A program made the translations under genes and the position numbers. The notes beneath the pieces are model-generated. The model was not told the DNA's origin. It did no database searches and was given only the letters and a program-made list of their open reading frames with translations. This document shows positions 37,776 to 45,671 of a stretch of DNA of 64,000 bases, one piece after another. This DNA comes from Mycolicibacterium boenickei (GTDB lineage: Bacteria; Actinomycetota; Actinomycetes; Mycobacteriales; Mycobacteriaceae), in the NCBI RefSeq assembly GCF_010731295.1, contig NZ_AP022579.1, positions 1 to 64,000 on the forward strand, given 5' to 3'. Numbering within the stretch: the first letter of the stretch is position 1; each line of letters starts with the position of its first letter.

Positions 37776-38860
37776 CCGAGTTCCGGCACGGCCTGATGAT
37801 CGGCAAGTTCTATCCGCCGCGGATCGGGCATCACGACGCGATCCGGGCCGCCGCCGCGCGCTGCGACCAGTTCACCGTGCTGGTGATGGCCGCGGCGGTC
37901 GAGACGATTCCGCTGGCCGACCGGATGGCCTGGCTCCGCGAAGACCATCAGTGCGATGCGAACGTGCGGATCGCCGGGATCCCTTGCGACGCACCCGTCG
38001 ACGTGACCGATCAGCGGGTGTGGGCGGCGCAGGTCGCCGCCATGCGGGCCGGCGTGCGCGCCGCCGGTGCCGCATCCGACGTCGACGCGGTGTTCAGCGG
38101 GGACGACTATGTCGACGAGCTCGCCCGGTGGTTCGGTGCGACTGCCGTGCGGACCGGACGCACCGGCAGCAGCACCGCGGTACGACGCGACCTCGCCGGG
38201 CGCTGGCACGAGTTGGCCCCGGCCACCCGGGCCAGGTTGACCACGCGGGTCGTCGTGGTGGGCGCTGAGTCGACCGGGACGACGACGGTGGCCGAACAGT
38301 TGGCCCGTCACTATGCCGCGCGCGGCGGAGCCTGGGCCGCGACGCAGTGTGTGCCCGAGTACGGCCGCGAGCACACCGAGCTCAAGTGCACCGCCCACCC
38401 CGACGTCGACATCACCGAACTGCAGTGGAATGCACATGATTTCGATGTCATCGGTCCCGAGCAGACCCGACTCGAAGAACTCGCAGCACGCGCCGGCTCA
38501 CCCATCTTGATCTGTGACACCGACGCCTTCGCCACCGCCATCTGGAAACGTCGCTACCTCGGCGACGCGTCCGGCGGGTCCTGGACGAACGTCCCGCCCC
38601 GGGCGGTGTACCTGCTGACCGACCACGAGGGCGTGCCCTGGCACGACGACGGGATGAGGGAAGGCGACCTGGAAATCCGCGCGTCGATGACGGGTTGGTT
38701 CGCCGACGCGCTCACCGCGGCCGGGCATTCGTGGGTGTTGTTGACCGGAACTTTGGAGGAACGCATCGATCTCGCGGTCCGCACGGTCGATCCGCTCCTG
38801 GAGTTGCGGGCACGGTTCGGGGAGCCGTTGCGGGGGCCGGGGTTTGAGGGGACGCCGTAG
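37772..38860 (+). CDS. nadR: NadR-type NMN adenylyltransferase/nicotinamide riboside kinase
   Basis: A 362-residue two-domain enzyme. The N-terminal nucleotidyl-transferase has GKFYPPRIGHHDAI (GxFxPxHxGH-like, residues 11-24). The C-terminal P-loop kinase domain begins at about residue 158. It reads VVVVGAESTGTTTVAEQL, in which the usual lysine of GK[ST] is threonine, so the phosphate-binding lysine is missing at its normal place. WERRYL-like IWKRRYLG, ICDTDAFAT and the arginine-rich tail are kept. The enzyme should phosphorylate imported nicotinamide riboside to NMN and adenylate it to NAD. It lacks the DNA-binding domain of enterobacterial NadR. Confidence 0.88.
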   Translation: MTEFRHGLMIGKFYPPRIGHHDAIRAAAARCDQFTVLVMAAAVETIPLADRMAWLREDHQCDANVRIAGIPCDAPVDVTDQRVWAAQVAAMRAGVRAAGAASDVDAVFSGDDYVDELARWFGATAVRTGRTGSSTAVRRDLAGRWHELAPATRARLTTRVVVVGAESTGTTTVAEQLARHYAARGGAWAATQCVPEYGREHTELKCTAHPDVDITELQWNAHDFDVIGPEQTRLEELAARAGSPILICDTDAFATAIWKRRYLGDASGGSWTNVPPRAVYLLTDHEGVPWHDDGMREGDLEIRASMTGWFADALTAAGHSWVLLTGTLEERIDLAVRTVDPLLELRARFGEPLRGPGFEGTP

Positions 38861-38924
38861 TCGCGCGTTGCGTCGTCAGCAAAGCTCCACAAAATATGTC
38901 AGTGCCGCCCGGTAAAATTCAAAC

Positions 38925-39419
38925 ATGCAGGTACACCGAGCTATCTACCCTGTTTTGGACCGTGATCTTGCGCGGATATCCTCGTTCAGCTATCCAAGTG
39001 GCGGGTTTCGAGAGCGCACCGAGATCCCGATCGAGGGCGTGGGCATTGTGCGCGTGGTCACCGAGGTACCGGACGCCGATCCGGGATACGGGTTCACCGA
39101 CGTGACCCTCGCTCGTTATCGGGATGGCGAACTCACGCCGCCCATCCCTCTCGCTGGATCGGTGTCCGAAAGCACGGTGGCGCGGTGCATGCATGAGCAC
39201 TGGTGCGACCTGCAACGGTTGATCCGGTGCATTCGAGCAGACACCAAGACACTGTGCATCCTCGACATCGACTGGGAGATCGATGATGACGACGTCGAAG
39301 ACGCAGACGAGCCGTCCACCGAATCTTGTCCCGATCCAGGGCTTACCCCTCGCATCCTGGAGATCGCCGAGCGCGCACGGACCACTCGCCTAGGAATCGA
39401 CTCACTCGCACATGATTGA
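38925..39419 (+). CDS. hypothetical protein
   Basis: A 164-residue soluble protein (YPVLDRDLARISSFSYPSGGF, ARYRDGELTPPIPLAGS, DLQRLIRCIRADTKTLCILD). The end is very acidic (WEIDDDDVEDADEPSTES). No family is recognised. It converges on the macro-domain gene with a gap of 11 bases. A TATA-like stretch, TAAAAT, lies just upstream. Confidence 0.6.
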   Translation: MQVHRAIYPVLDRDLARISSFSYPSGGFRERTEIPIEGVGIVRVVTEVPDADPGYGFTDVTLARYRDGELTPPIPLAGSVSESTVARCMHEHWCDLQRLIRCIRADTKTLCILDIDWEIDDDDVEDADEPSTESCPDPGLTPRILEIAERARTTRLGIDSLAHD

Positions 39420-39430
39420 CTGCTCGGTCG

Positions 39431-39937
39431 TCACTGGTACGTCGAGAGCTGCTCGTTCACGTCGTCGTACGTCGCAGCATCGAAAGCCACGATCCTGACT
39501 TCTTCGACGCGGGTCGCCGTGCCGGCGATGGTCTCGACAGCAGCGGCGATGGCATCCAGGCGTGGCCAACCGTAGATGCCCGAGCTGATGAGCGGGAATG
39601 CCACGGTCAGTGCACCGAGCTCGTCGGCGACTTCCAGTGCTCGCCGATAGCAGGATGTCAGCAAGGCCCGGTCACGCTGTCCGGCACGGTAATTCGGCCC
39701 GACGGTGTGGATCACCCAACGGGCAGGCATGTCTCCGGCGGTGGTCCACCCCGCATCGCCGGTGGCCAACCCGTCGGGGAACCGCTCGATGCAGTCCCGC
39801 AGGATCGCCGGTCCACCACTGCGGTGAATCGCGCCGTCGACGCCGCCGCCTCCGCGCATGGCGTTGTTTGCGGCGTTGACGATCGCATCCACCTGCTGTT
39901 GCGTGATGTCGCCGTGGACCGCGGTGATGTTCGACAT
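39431..39937 (-). CDS. macro-domain ADP-ribose/O-acetyl-ADP-ribose hydrolase
   Basis: A 168-residue single macro domain. ITAVHGDITQQQVDAIVNAANNAMRGGGGVDGAIH carries the ADP-ribose binding GDIT, NAAN and GGGVDGAI motifs. ARWVIHTVGPNY and FPLISSGIYGWP, a second loop for the distal ribose, are also present. This is the MacroD/YmdB type, which removes ADP-ribose from proteins or nucleic acids or deacetylates O-acetyl-ADP-ribose. It lies in the same neighbourhood as PnuC-NadR and a SIR2 protein, all using NAD or its derivatives. Confidence 0.93.
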   Translation of the reverse strand: MSNITAVHGDITQQQVDAIVNAANNAMRGGGGVDGAIHRSGGPAILRDCIERFPDGLATGDAGWTTAGDMPARWVIHTVGPNYRAGQRDRALLTSCYRRALEVADELGALTVAFPLISSGIYGWPRLDAIAAAVETIAGTATRVEEVRIVAFDAATYDDVNEQLSTYQ

Positions 39938-39954
39938 GGGCCCAGTATGCGCAG

Positions 39955-40755
39955 CTACGCGGCCTCCCCGTCACGGGCTTGTTGAATCTGGTTCTTGATC
40001 TCCCGGTAGGCCTGCACGCGTGCCATCACCGCGTCCACCGTCGAATCCTGCTGCGTGGCTTCAGGGGTGGCTTCGATGCCGTAAAGCATGGCGCTCAACT
40101 TCGCGTGCAACTCGGCGCGCTGCTCGGCGACCCGGGCGTCCTCGCGCTCAGTGCGGAGGGACTGGTCGATGAGTTGCGCTTCCTTGGCGCATTTCCCGAT
40201 GAGCTCCACCCGTTCGATCGCGGCCGTTTCCAGGTTGGCCGCGGTGGTCTTGGCCTCCGCGAGAATCTTGCGATCGTCGTCGCTCGGCCTGTCCAATGCC
40301 GACAACTTTCCGATCGCTCCCCGCAGCTCGTGCGCCTTGGCGAAGTTCTCGGTGATCCCCTTGAGGTCGGCGCTGAAGTCGACGTCGCCCAGCCATCCCG
40401 CCCGGGCAGCTTCGGATGCCGCGACCTGCTTCACCGCGTCCAGAGCCGACTCGACTAGCGCGGCGTTCTGCTTGCCGAGCGTGTCGACCCGTCGTTGCTT
40501 CTCCTTGCGGATCCGTTCTTCGCGTTGACGTTTCGCATCGGCAACTTGCTTCACCTGCTGCTTGCGGTTCCGTTCCTGCGCTTCGTAACTGCGCTGCTCC
40601 AGCACAACGACCGCCTTGTATGCACCCCAGCTCACAAGAACGACCACGGTGATGACGCCGAGGGCGATCCAGACCGGCGCCGGAACCAACGCGATGAGCA
40701 CGAAGACGAAGAACACGGCGCCGCCGGCACCCGAGGAGCTCTTATTTCTGCTCAT
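39955..40755 (-). CDS. coiled-coil membrane protein
   Basis: A 266-residue protein. Two short N-terminal membrane helices are GAVFFVFVLIALVP and WIALGVITVVVLVSWGAYKAVVV. A long coiled coil follows, rich in glutamine, lysine and glutamate (SYEAQERNRKQQVKQVADAKR, EERIRKEKQRRVDTL). A second helical part near the end is RTEREDARVAEQRAELHAKL. No enzymatic motif is seen. It starts 12 bases after the Ltp-repeat gene, so the two are probably co-expressed. Confidence 0.7.
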   Translation of the reverse strand: MSRNKSSSGAGGAVFFVFVLIALVPAPVWIALGVITVVVLVSWGAYKAVVVLEQRSYEAQERNRKQQVKQVADAKRQREERIRKEKQRRVDTLGKQNAALVESALDAVKQVAASEAARAGWLGDVDFSADLKGITENFAKAHELRGAIGKLSALDRPSDDDRKILAEAKTTAANLETAAIERVELIGKCAKEAQLIDQSLRTEREDARVAEQRAELHAKLSAMLYGIEATPEATQQDSTVDAVMARVQAYREIKNQIQQARDGEAA

Positions 40756-40767
40756 GAAGCACCTCCA

Positions 40768-41313
40768 CTACAACCCTGCGGCAGCGGCCCCGTAGGCCGC
40801 CTGGGCCGGGGTGTAGCCCTCGTACTCGAGCTGCTCGATGAGTCCGCTACGGGAGAATGCCGAATAGTCCAAGTACGCCTTGGCGGCTTTCGCGGCTTGC
40901 GCATTCCAGTCGACAGTGATGGTGTCGACGGCGAAAGTCGCATCGGCAGTTGAGAATCCCTCGTATTCCAATTGCTCGATGAGCCCCTGACGCGAGAAGG
41001 CGCTGTAGTCGAGGTACTGCTCGGCGGAACGCACCGCGTTGCGCTGGCTTACCGTCGAACCTGGTCCCAACGGGACCATGGGTCCGGACAGCGCACGGAC
41101 ATGTGGTTCGTCGTGCGCTTCGAGGCTGGTGACGGTGCTCGCCAGCTGCACCGACGGGGCGGCGACATCAAGCCCCCCGGCGACAGCAGTGATCGCCCAC
41201 AGCGCGGCGCAACCGATCGCCAACTGCATACCCGTGACGCGGGCAACCTCCGCAGGGGCGCGGGTCGTGGCGTGATCCGGCGTCGCGGTCGTCTTGATCA
41301 AGTGGGTAGTCAT
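40768..41313 (-). CDS. protein with two Ltp (superinfection-exclusion type) repeats
   Basis: A 181-residue protein from ATG 41313. A hydrophobic segment (MQLAIGCAALWAITAVAGGLDV) anchors or exports it. It holds two nearly identical copies of the Ltp domain (PF07553 type): EQYLDYSAFSRQGLIEQLEYEGF and KAYLDYSAFSRSGLIEQLEYEGY. In the temperate phage TP-J34 this domain is in the Ltp lipoprotein that blocks DNA injection of a second phage. The cysteine in LAIGC lies inside the hydrophobic segment, not in a proper lipobox, so a lipid anchor is uncertain. Phage-exclusion is inference from the family; the domain is also common on chromosomes. Confidence 0.85.
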   Translation of the reverse strand: MTTHLIKTTATPDHATTRAPAEVARVTGMQLAIGCAALWAITAVAGGLDVAAPSVQLASTVTSLEAHDEPHVRALSGPMVPLGPGSTVSQRNAVRSAEQYLDYSAFSRQGLIEQLEYEGFSTADATFAVDTITVDWNAQAAKAAKAYLDYSAFSRSGLIEQLEYEGYTPAQAAYGAAAAGL

Positions 41314-41534
41314 CGTGTGTGCTCCGTTCGTTGTTCGTGGTGCTCGCACACGCGAGCCGCACAGAATGACAGAGCACACCGACAAATAGATGTTCGTGCC
41401 ACCAGCTCCCGCTACCATCGACTAATGCCTCTGCCGAATCGGGGGCAAAAACCAGCGGTGAGATCGTTCCAACGGCGGGGCGACGGGACGATTCCGATGA
41501 ATGGACTACCGCCTCATCGGTAGCCTCTTCGTTC

Positions 41535-43133
41535 ATGGGCGGCCACCTCTTCATCATCAACGGCGACCTGAACAAGATCGCCTGCGATGCGGTACTACTG
41601 CCAACCGACAGCGCGTTCACGATTGAGCCCAAGTGGAACGGCTTGATCGAGGGCTACAGCGACGAGGTACCCAGTACGTGGGACGGACACAAGGTCATCC
41701 CGCTCGGCCGGCGGCACAAGAAACCACGGGTGTGGTTGGGCAATGTTGGGCAATATGGCGAGCAGTCGGAGTTCTCTGCCGTCTCCCGCACCGTCGAGGA
41801 GTTCGTCGAACACGCCGCAGCCGAAGCGAAATCCACCCCGAAACCAGACCGCATCTATGAATGGCCGTTGCCGCGTCTCGCCGTGAACGTAGTCGGGTCG
41901 GGGAAAGGTGGCGGTCGCGGCAAGAAGGGTGAGTTGACCCTGGGGCTGGTTGAACTGTTGACCAGAGTTGCCCGTGAGCACGCGGTGGACATCATCCTTG
42001 TCACTCGCGGTGACCGGGCCTACGCAGCGGCACAATGGGCGCGCCGAAAGTTCCTCGGAGGCGCCAGAGAACGCGACACGTGGCCACTCCGTGACGACCT
42101 GATATCGGAAGCAGAAGCGTTGGCCGAGGACGCCAAAGAACGCCAGCTCGTGCTGTTCGTCGGTGTTGGAGTGAGCGCCGGCGCCGGGGTGGACACCTGG
42201 AAGGGGTTGCTGGAGAATCTGGCTGTCGTTGCCCAATTCACCGACGCCCAACGAGAACTCCTCAAGTCAAAAGACTTGCGGGACCAAGCAACACTGATCC
42301 AATCAGCGTTGCCTGAGACAAGCGGCAGTTTCAAGAAGCGCGTCGCGGATCGCATTCGCGACCGGCAGCACTACTCACTTGTGCACGGACTGCTTGCCTC
42401 GTTGCCGAGCAAAGAGGCAGTCACTACCAACTTCGACGAACTGTTCGAGGATGCCGTCGGGCGTGATGCCATAGCCGTGCTTCCGAAGGACCCTCGGAAG
42501 ACCGATGGTCGACTGCTCCTCAAACTGCACGGCAGTGTCGACCGGCATGACGACATGATTCTCACGCGAGCCGACTATCTCAGGATGCCCCGCCAGTACG
42601 GCGCATTGATGGGACTGGTTCAAGGCTTGCTCATGATGCGCAAGATGGTGTTCGTCGGTTATTCGTTGAGCGACGAAGACTTTCACGACCTGCTCGACGA
42701 GGTGCGGGCAGGTCGCGGGAACGACACAACTGAATTGGGTCGCGGGACCGTACTCACGTTGCGCGATGACCACCTCGAACGCCAGCTATGGGAGAACGAC
42801 TTGAACACCGTCCCCCTTGTGGCCGGCGACGAATACGAGGACGACCTTCCCGGGGCGGCTCGGCAGCTTGAGCTGTTCCTCGACCTCGTCGGCTACCTGG
42901 CTGTGCCGGCGGCGGCGTTCTTCCTCGATGAGTCCTACGCCGATCTCACCGAGAGCGAGTCGGAGTTGATCGAGCCACTCGACGAGCTCGTCAAGCTGAC
43001 CGCGAAGAGCGAAAAACACACCGTCGGTGCCCAGGTGAGGGAGTTCCTGACCAAACTCGGGGCCGACTACGAGTCGGCCCCCGTGGCCGCAGAGGCTAAC
43101 CGTCCGCCAACTCGGCCCGTTGCTCGTCACTGA
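41535..43133 (+). CDS. SIR2-family NADase-like protein with macro-like N-terminus
   Basis: A 532-residue protein. Residues 1-175 form a domain that starts LFIINGDLNKIACDAVLLPTD, like the first strand and GDI/DAIVN region of macro domains. It continues LPRLAVNVVGSGKGGGRGKKGEL, so it may be a divergent macro-like or related Rossmann domain. Residues about 205-400 are SIR2: LFVGVGVSAGAGVDTW (NAD-binding, residues 208-222), TTNFDELFE (297-305), LLLKLHGSVDRHDD (328-340) and VFVGYSLSDEDFHDLL (372-387). Many stand-alone SIR2 proteins of this kind are NAD-depleting effectors in anti-phage systems. The protein is transcribed divergently from the Ltp-repeat gene. Confidence 0.88.
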   Translation: MGGHLFIINGDLNKIACDAVLLPTDSAFTIEPKWNGLIEGYSDEVPSTWDGHKVIPLGRRHKKPRVWLGNVGQYGEQSEFSAVSRTVEEFVEHAAAEAKSTPKPDRIYEWPLPRLAVNVVGSGKGGGRGKKGELTLGLVELLTRVAREHAVDIILVTRGDRAYAAAQWARRKFLGGARERDTWPLRDDLISEAEALAEDAKERQLVLFVGVGVSAGAGVDTWKGLLENLAVVAQFTDAQRELLKSKDLRDQATLIQSALPETSGSFKKRVADRIRDRQHYSLVHGLLASLPSKEAVTTNFDELFEDAVGRDAIAVLPKDPRKTDGRLLLKLHGSVDRHDDMILTRADYLRMPRQYGALMGLVQGLLMMRKMVFVGYSLSDEDFHDLLDEVRAGRGNDTTELGRGTVLTLRDDHLERQLWENDLNTVPLVAGDEYEDDLPGAARQLELFLDLVGYLAVPAAAFFLDESYADLTESESELIEPLDELVKLTAKSEKHTVGAQVREFLTKLGADYESAPVAAEANRPPTRPVARH

Positions 43134-43740
43134 ACTCAGGCATTGCCGCGTCCGCGTCCAGGCGCTTGGCGCCGCGGTACCGGGCGACGTTGCCGGACGC
43201 TGCGGCCCACACCTCGCGGGATTTCCCTCGTCCGTAGGTGACGGACTGCTCGGCTTTGACGCCCAGGCCGGCGCCGACTTCCACGGCATCTTGATCGGCG
43301 CCCATGTACAGGAACGCCCACCCGTGGTCGTTGGTTTGTTGCTCCACAAAGGCTTTGATGGCCGGCCGTTGCCATTCAACGCTCGCGTTCTCGTGACCGT
43401 CGGTCATGATCGCCACGACCACCGTGCCCGGCTTGTCATCCTCCGGCAGCGCGTCGATCTCAGCGGCCGTGTCGGTGATGAGCTTGCCCATCGAGTCCAG
43501 CAGCGCGGTAGTCCCACGCGGCGACAGATCCAGTAGCGGCACCTGGGCCAGCGGAACACCGCGGTAGACGACCTCGTATTCATTGTCGAATTGCGCCAGG
43601 GTCGCGACGCATTGTCCGTCAGCGGCCCGCTGTTCGGCGAGGAAGGCGTCAAACCCTCCGATCACGTCGGATTTGATCGATTGCATCGACCCGGACCGGT
43701 CGAGCAGGAATACGAGGTGGCTGAGATTCGGGTTGGTCAT
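43096..43740 (-). CDS. VWA-domain protein (TerY-like)
   Basis: A 214-residue soluble protein made of one von Willebrand factor A domain. The MIDAS motif DRSGSMQ is at residues 14-20, with the later TTAL and TDGHENAS positions (VVVAIMTDGHENASVEW) giving the metal site. The domain alone, without partners such as TerF/TerA, is like a regulator of larger assemblies. Its 3' end overlaps the tail of the SIR2 gene by 38 bases on the opposite strand. Confidence 0.88.
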   Translation of the reverse strand: MTNPNLSHLVFLLDRSGSMQSIKSDVIGGFDAFLAEQRAADGQCVATLAQFDNEYEVVYRGVPLAQVPLLDLSPRGTTALLDSMGKLITDTAAEIDALPEDDKPGTVVVAIMTDGHENASVEWQRPAIKAFVEQQTNDHGWAFLYMGADQDAVEVGAGLGVKAEQSVTYGRGKSREVWAAASGNVARYRGAKRLDADAAMPEFSDEQRAELADG

Positions 43741-43763
43741 GACGGAGCCTCTCTCTGAAAAAT

Positions 43764-44144
43764 CTAGGAACGCTTGGTGTTTCGACGCGGTTTGAACCGC
43801 ATCGGCTCAGGGGGTGCGGCCGGTGGCAGCGGGGTGTTGGCCCACTTGTCATTGCGGGCGCGCCTGACGTCCTCGGCGGTGACGCGGCCTTCGGTGGTGG
43901 CGTACGGAGCGAGTCGAGCGGTGTTGGCCAGCCGAGGCCCGACGGCGTTCTCGGTGAGGCCAGCGCTCTTTCCTGCTGCCGCGATGGATATTTCGTCGTC
44001 GACGACGGCACGGGCCAGCTGAGCGTCGAGGAGCTGACCGACCTCCGTCAAAACGAGCCGCAGGTGTTGTAGGGCATCGGCGGCGGTACCGGCGCCTTCT
44101 GCGTGAGCGAGGTGGCTGCGGATCTGCTCGTAGGAGTTGGACAT
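43764..44144 (-). CDS. putative helix-turn-helix protein
   Basis: A 126-residue helical protein. Residues 54-80 (ISIAAAGKSAGLTENAVGPRLANTARLA) look like a helix-turn-helix. A basic tail (PMRFKPRRNTKRS) follows. The gene precedes the VWA gene by 23 bases on the same strand, so they may form an operon. No family is named with confidence. Confidence 0.55.
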   Translation of the reverse strand: MSNSYEQIRSHLAHAEGAGTAADALQHLRLVLTEVGQLLDAQLARAVVDDEISIAAAGKSAGLTENAVGPRLANTARLAPYATTEGRVTAEDVRRARNDKWANTPLPPAAPPEPMRFKPRRNTKRS

Positions 44145-44189
44145 GATCCACCATAGCGCAGATAGTGCGGTATCCGCAATAACTGCGGA

Positions 44190-44594
44190 TTATTCACGGC
44201 GCAGGAGTCGAGCTATGTGAGCCCCCAGAATATTGTCCGCCGGATACCGATCGAGCTGGTCGAGAGTCAGGCAGCGCTCCGGTCGCAGAATCCGGGCCAG
44301 GTCCTCCGGCGATATCTGCGGCACTTCCAGGGCGACGTCCCGGGCCTCATCGATGTCGATGTTCTCGTGGGCCCACACCCCCGGTTCTTCCTGGCGGTGA
44401 TGGTCCTCAGTCACAACCCAATTGGCGAGAAATATGCGCCGATTCAGGATCAGTGTCCACACCTTGGAGCGGTCGATGACTGCCCGCGCTTCAGGAAGGC
44501 TGATAGCCAGCCACTGCAGACTGTCATCGTCGATGCGGTTGAGACGCCAATACTCCCAGCCCTGCCGTGGCGTCCTGATCGTGTTCCTCCTCAT
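44190..44594 (-). CDS. hypothetical protein, second of a coupled pair
   Basis: A 134-residue protein (RTPRQGWEYWRLNRIDDDSLQWLAISLPEARAVIDRSKVW, then LILNRRIFLANWVVTED and QISPEDLARILRPERCLTLDQLDRYP). No motif or membrane segment is recognised. Its start overlaps the stop of the gene upstream by four bases, so the two are coupled and could be a toxin-antitoxin or other two-component pair. Context alone supports this idea. Confidence 0.6.
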   Translation of the reverse strand: MRRNTIRTPRQGWEYWRLNRIDDDSLQWLAISLPEARAVIDRSKVWTLILNRRIFLANWVVTEDHHRQEEPGVWAHENIDIDEARDVALEVPQISPEDLARILRPERCLTLDQLDRYPADNILGAHIARLLRRE

Positions 44595-44977
44595 GGGTTG
44601 CCGATCCTCTCGAGGACAGCCGGGCGATCCTGCACCACCACGACATCGGAGAACTGCGCGAGCAAGGCGCAGACGAACGCCGACCGCATGACCTTCATAT
44701 CTTTGAGCAGTTCGATATGGCTGAGAGTTCCGTTCTCACGCAGCCGTTCCCAGGCCGCGACGATCATCCATGCCGGCACCAGCTGAGGCCCCGCTCCCCG
44801 TGCCCGCGACCGCTCGGTCTCCACCCACACGCCCGCACGGTCGAACGACGTAATCCAGTTGCTGCGCTTGTTACTCAATGTCTCGATGGCATCGCTGCCG
44901 GCGATCATTCCGGTGATGCGCTCCAACAGGTCGTCGTCGAGCTGCGCCGCATATTTGCGGCGGTCCTGATGTGTCAC
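44591..44977 (-). CDS. hypothetical protein, first of a coupled pair
   Basis: A 128-residue protein if started at GTG 44977 (VTHQDRRKYAAQLDDDLLERITGMI). Other visible parts are VWVETERSRARGAG, PAWMIVAAWERLRENGTLS and VMRSAFVCALLAQFSDVVVV. The alternation of short strands and helices suggests a compact domain but I cannot name it. A longer frame upstream exists; the GTG fits better because the residues before it are low complexity. Confidence 0.6.
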   Translation of the reverse strand: MTHQDRRKYAAQLDDDLLERITGMIAGSDAIETLSNKRSNWITSFDRAGVWVETERSRARGAGPQLVPAWMIVAAWERLRENGTLSHIELLKDMKVMRSAFVCALLAQFSDVVVVQDRPAVLERIGNP

Positions 44978-45097
44978 TGGCCTACCTCTCACGCTGAATG
45001 GCACTGCCCGTCTTCAGGGCAGCCGGACAGAATGGCAGAGGCCACCGACAAGCTTCTGAGGTCACATCGTTGGAGCGCTTGTACGGACGCTGAGGCC

Positions 45098-45520
45098 CTA
45101 TCTGTCCGGGTTCGAGCGAAGACCGTCCAAGCCGCACCAGTCCGCGCGATCGAAACCGGAGGGATGTTCAGCGACCTGACAGGCGCGCCGACCCCACGTC
45201 GCGATCCACGCATCCGAGGATGTCCGTGCTGCCTCGGCGGCCCTCAACAGACGTGGGTCGGTGCGGTCCGAATGGCCTACCAGGCAATACAAACTGCCGA
45301 GAAGGTACTCCCGAGCAGGGCACGCTGGATCACCGACGAGCTCCAGGAACAATTCCACGTTGTCCACGTCGGCGACGATGAGGTCCCAGTCCTGCATCGG
45401 CTCGCACGCTCCGCTGTATGCCCAGGCGTGGATCTCCTCTGGCGTCGGATTCACCACGTCGACAAAGCTCGGCTCGTCGGACACCGACCTATCCTCGCAG
45501 CATTTCTTGGAGCGCAGCAT
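45098..45520 (-). CDS. hypothetical protein
   Basis: From ATG 45520, a 140-residue, acidic, helical protein (NPTPEEIHAWAYSGACEPMQDWDLIVADVDNVELFLELV, AREYLLGSLYCLVGHSDRTDP). The pattern PTPEEI.AWAYSG is shared by small actinobacterial proteins of unknown function as far as I recall. It faces the membrane protein gene divergently across 151 bases. Confidence 0.6.
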   Translation of the reverse strand: MLRSKKCCEDRSVSDEPSFVDVVNPTPEEIHAWAYSGACEPMQDWDLIVADVDNVELFLELVGDPACPAREYLLGSLYCLVGHSDRTDPRLLRAAEAARTSSDAWIATWGRRACQVAEHPSGFDRADWCGLDGLRSNPDR

Positions 45521-45671
45521 CGTTGACGCTCTCTGCCCGAGACACGATGGATGCGAGGACACGGCCACGAAGCACTTGAGAAACCGCGCCGCAAAAGTCC
45601 GCCACTGTCGGCGAATACGCGTAGAAACCGAATGTCGGAGCCACCCACTATGTTCTCCGACGGGAGGGACG

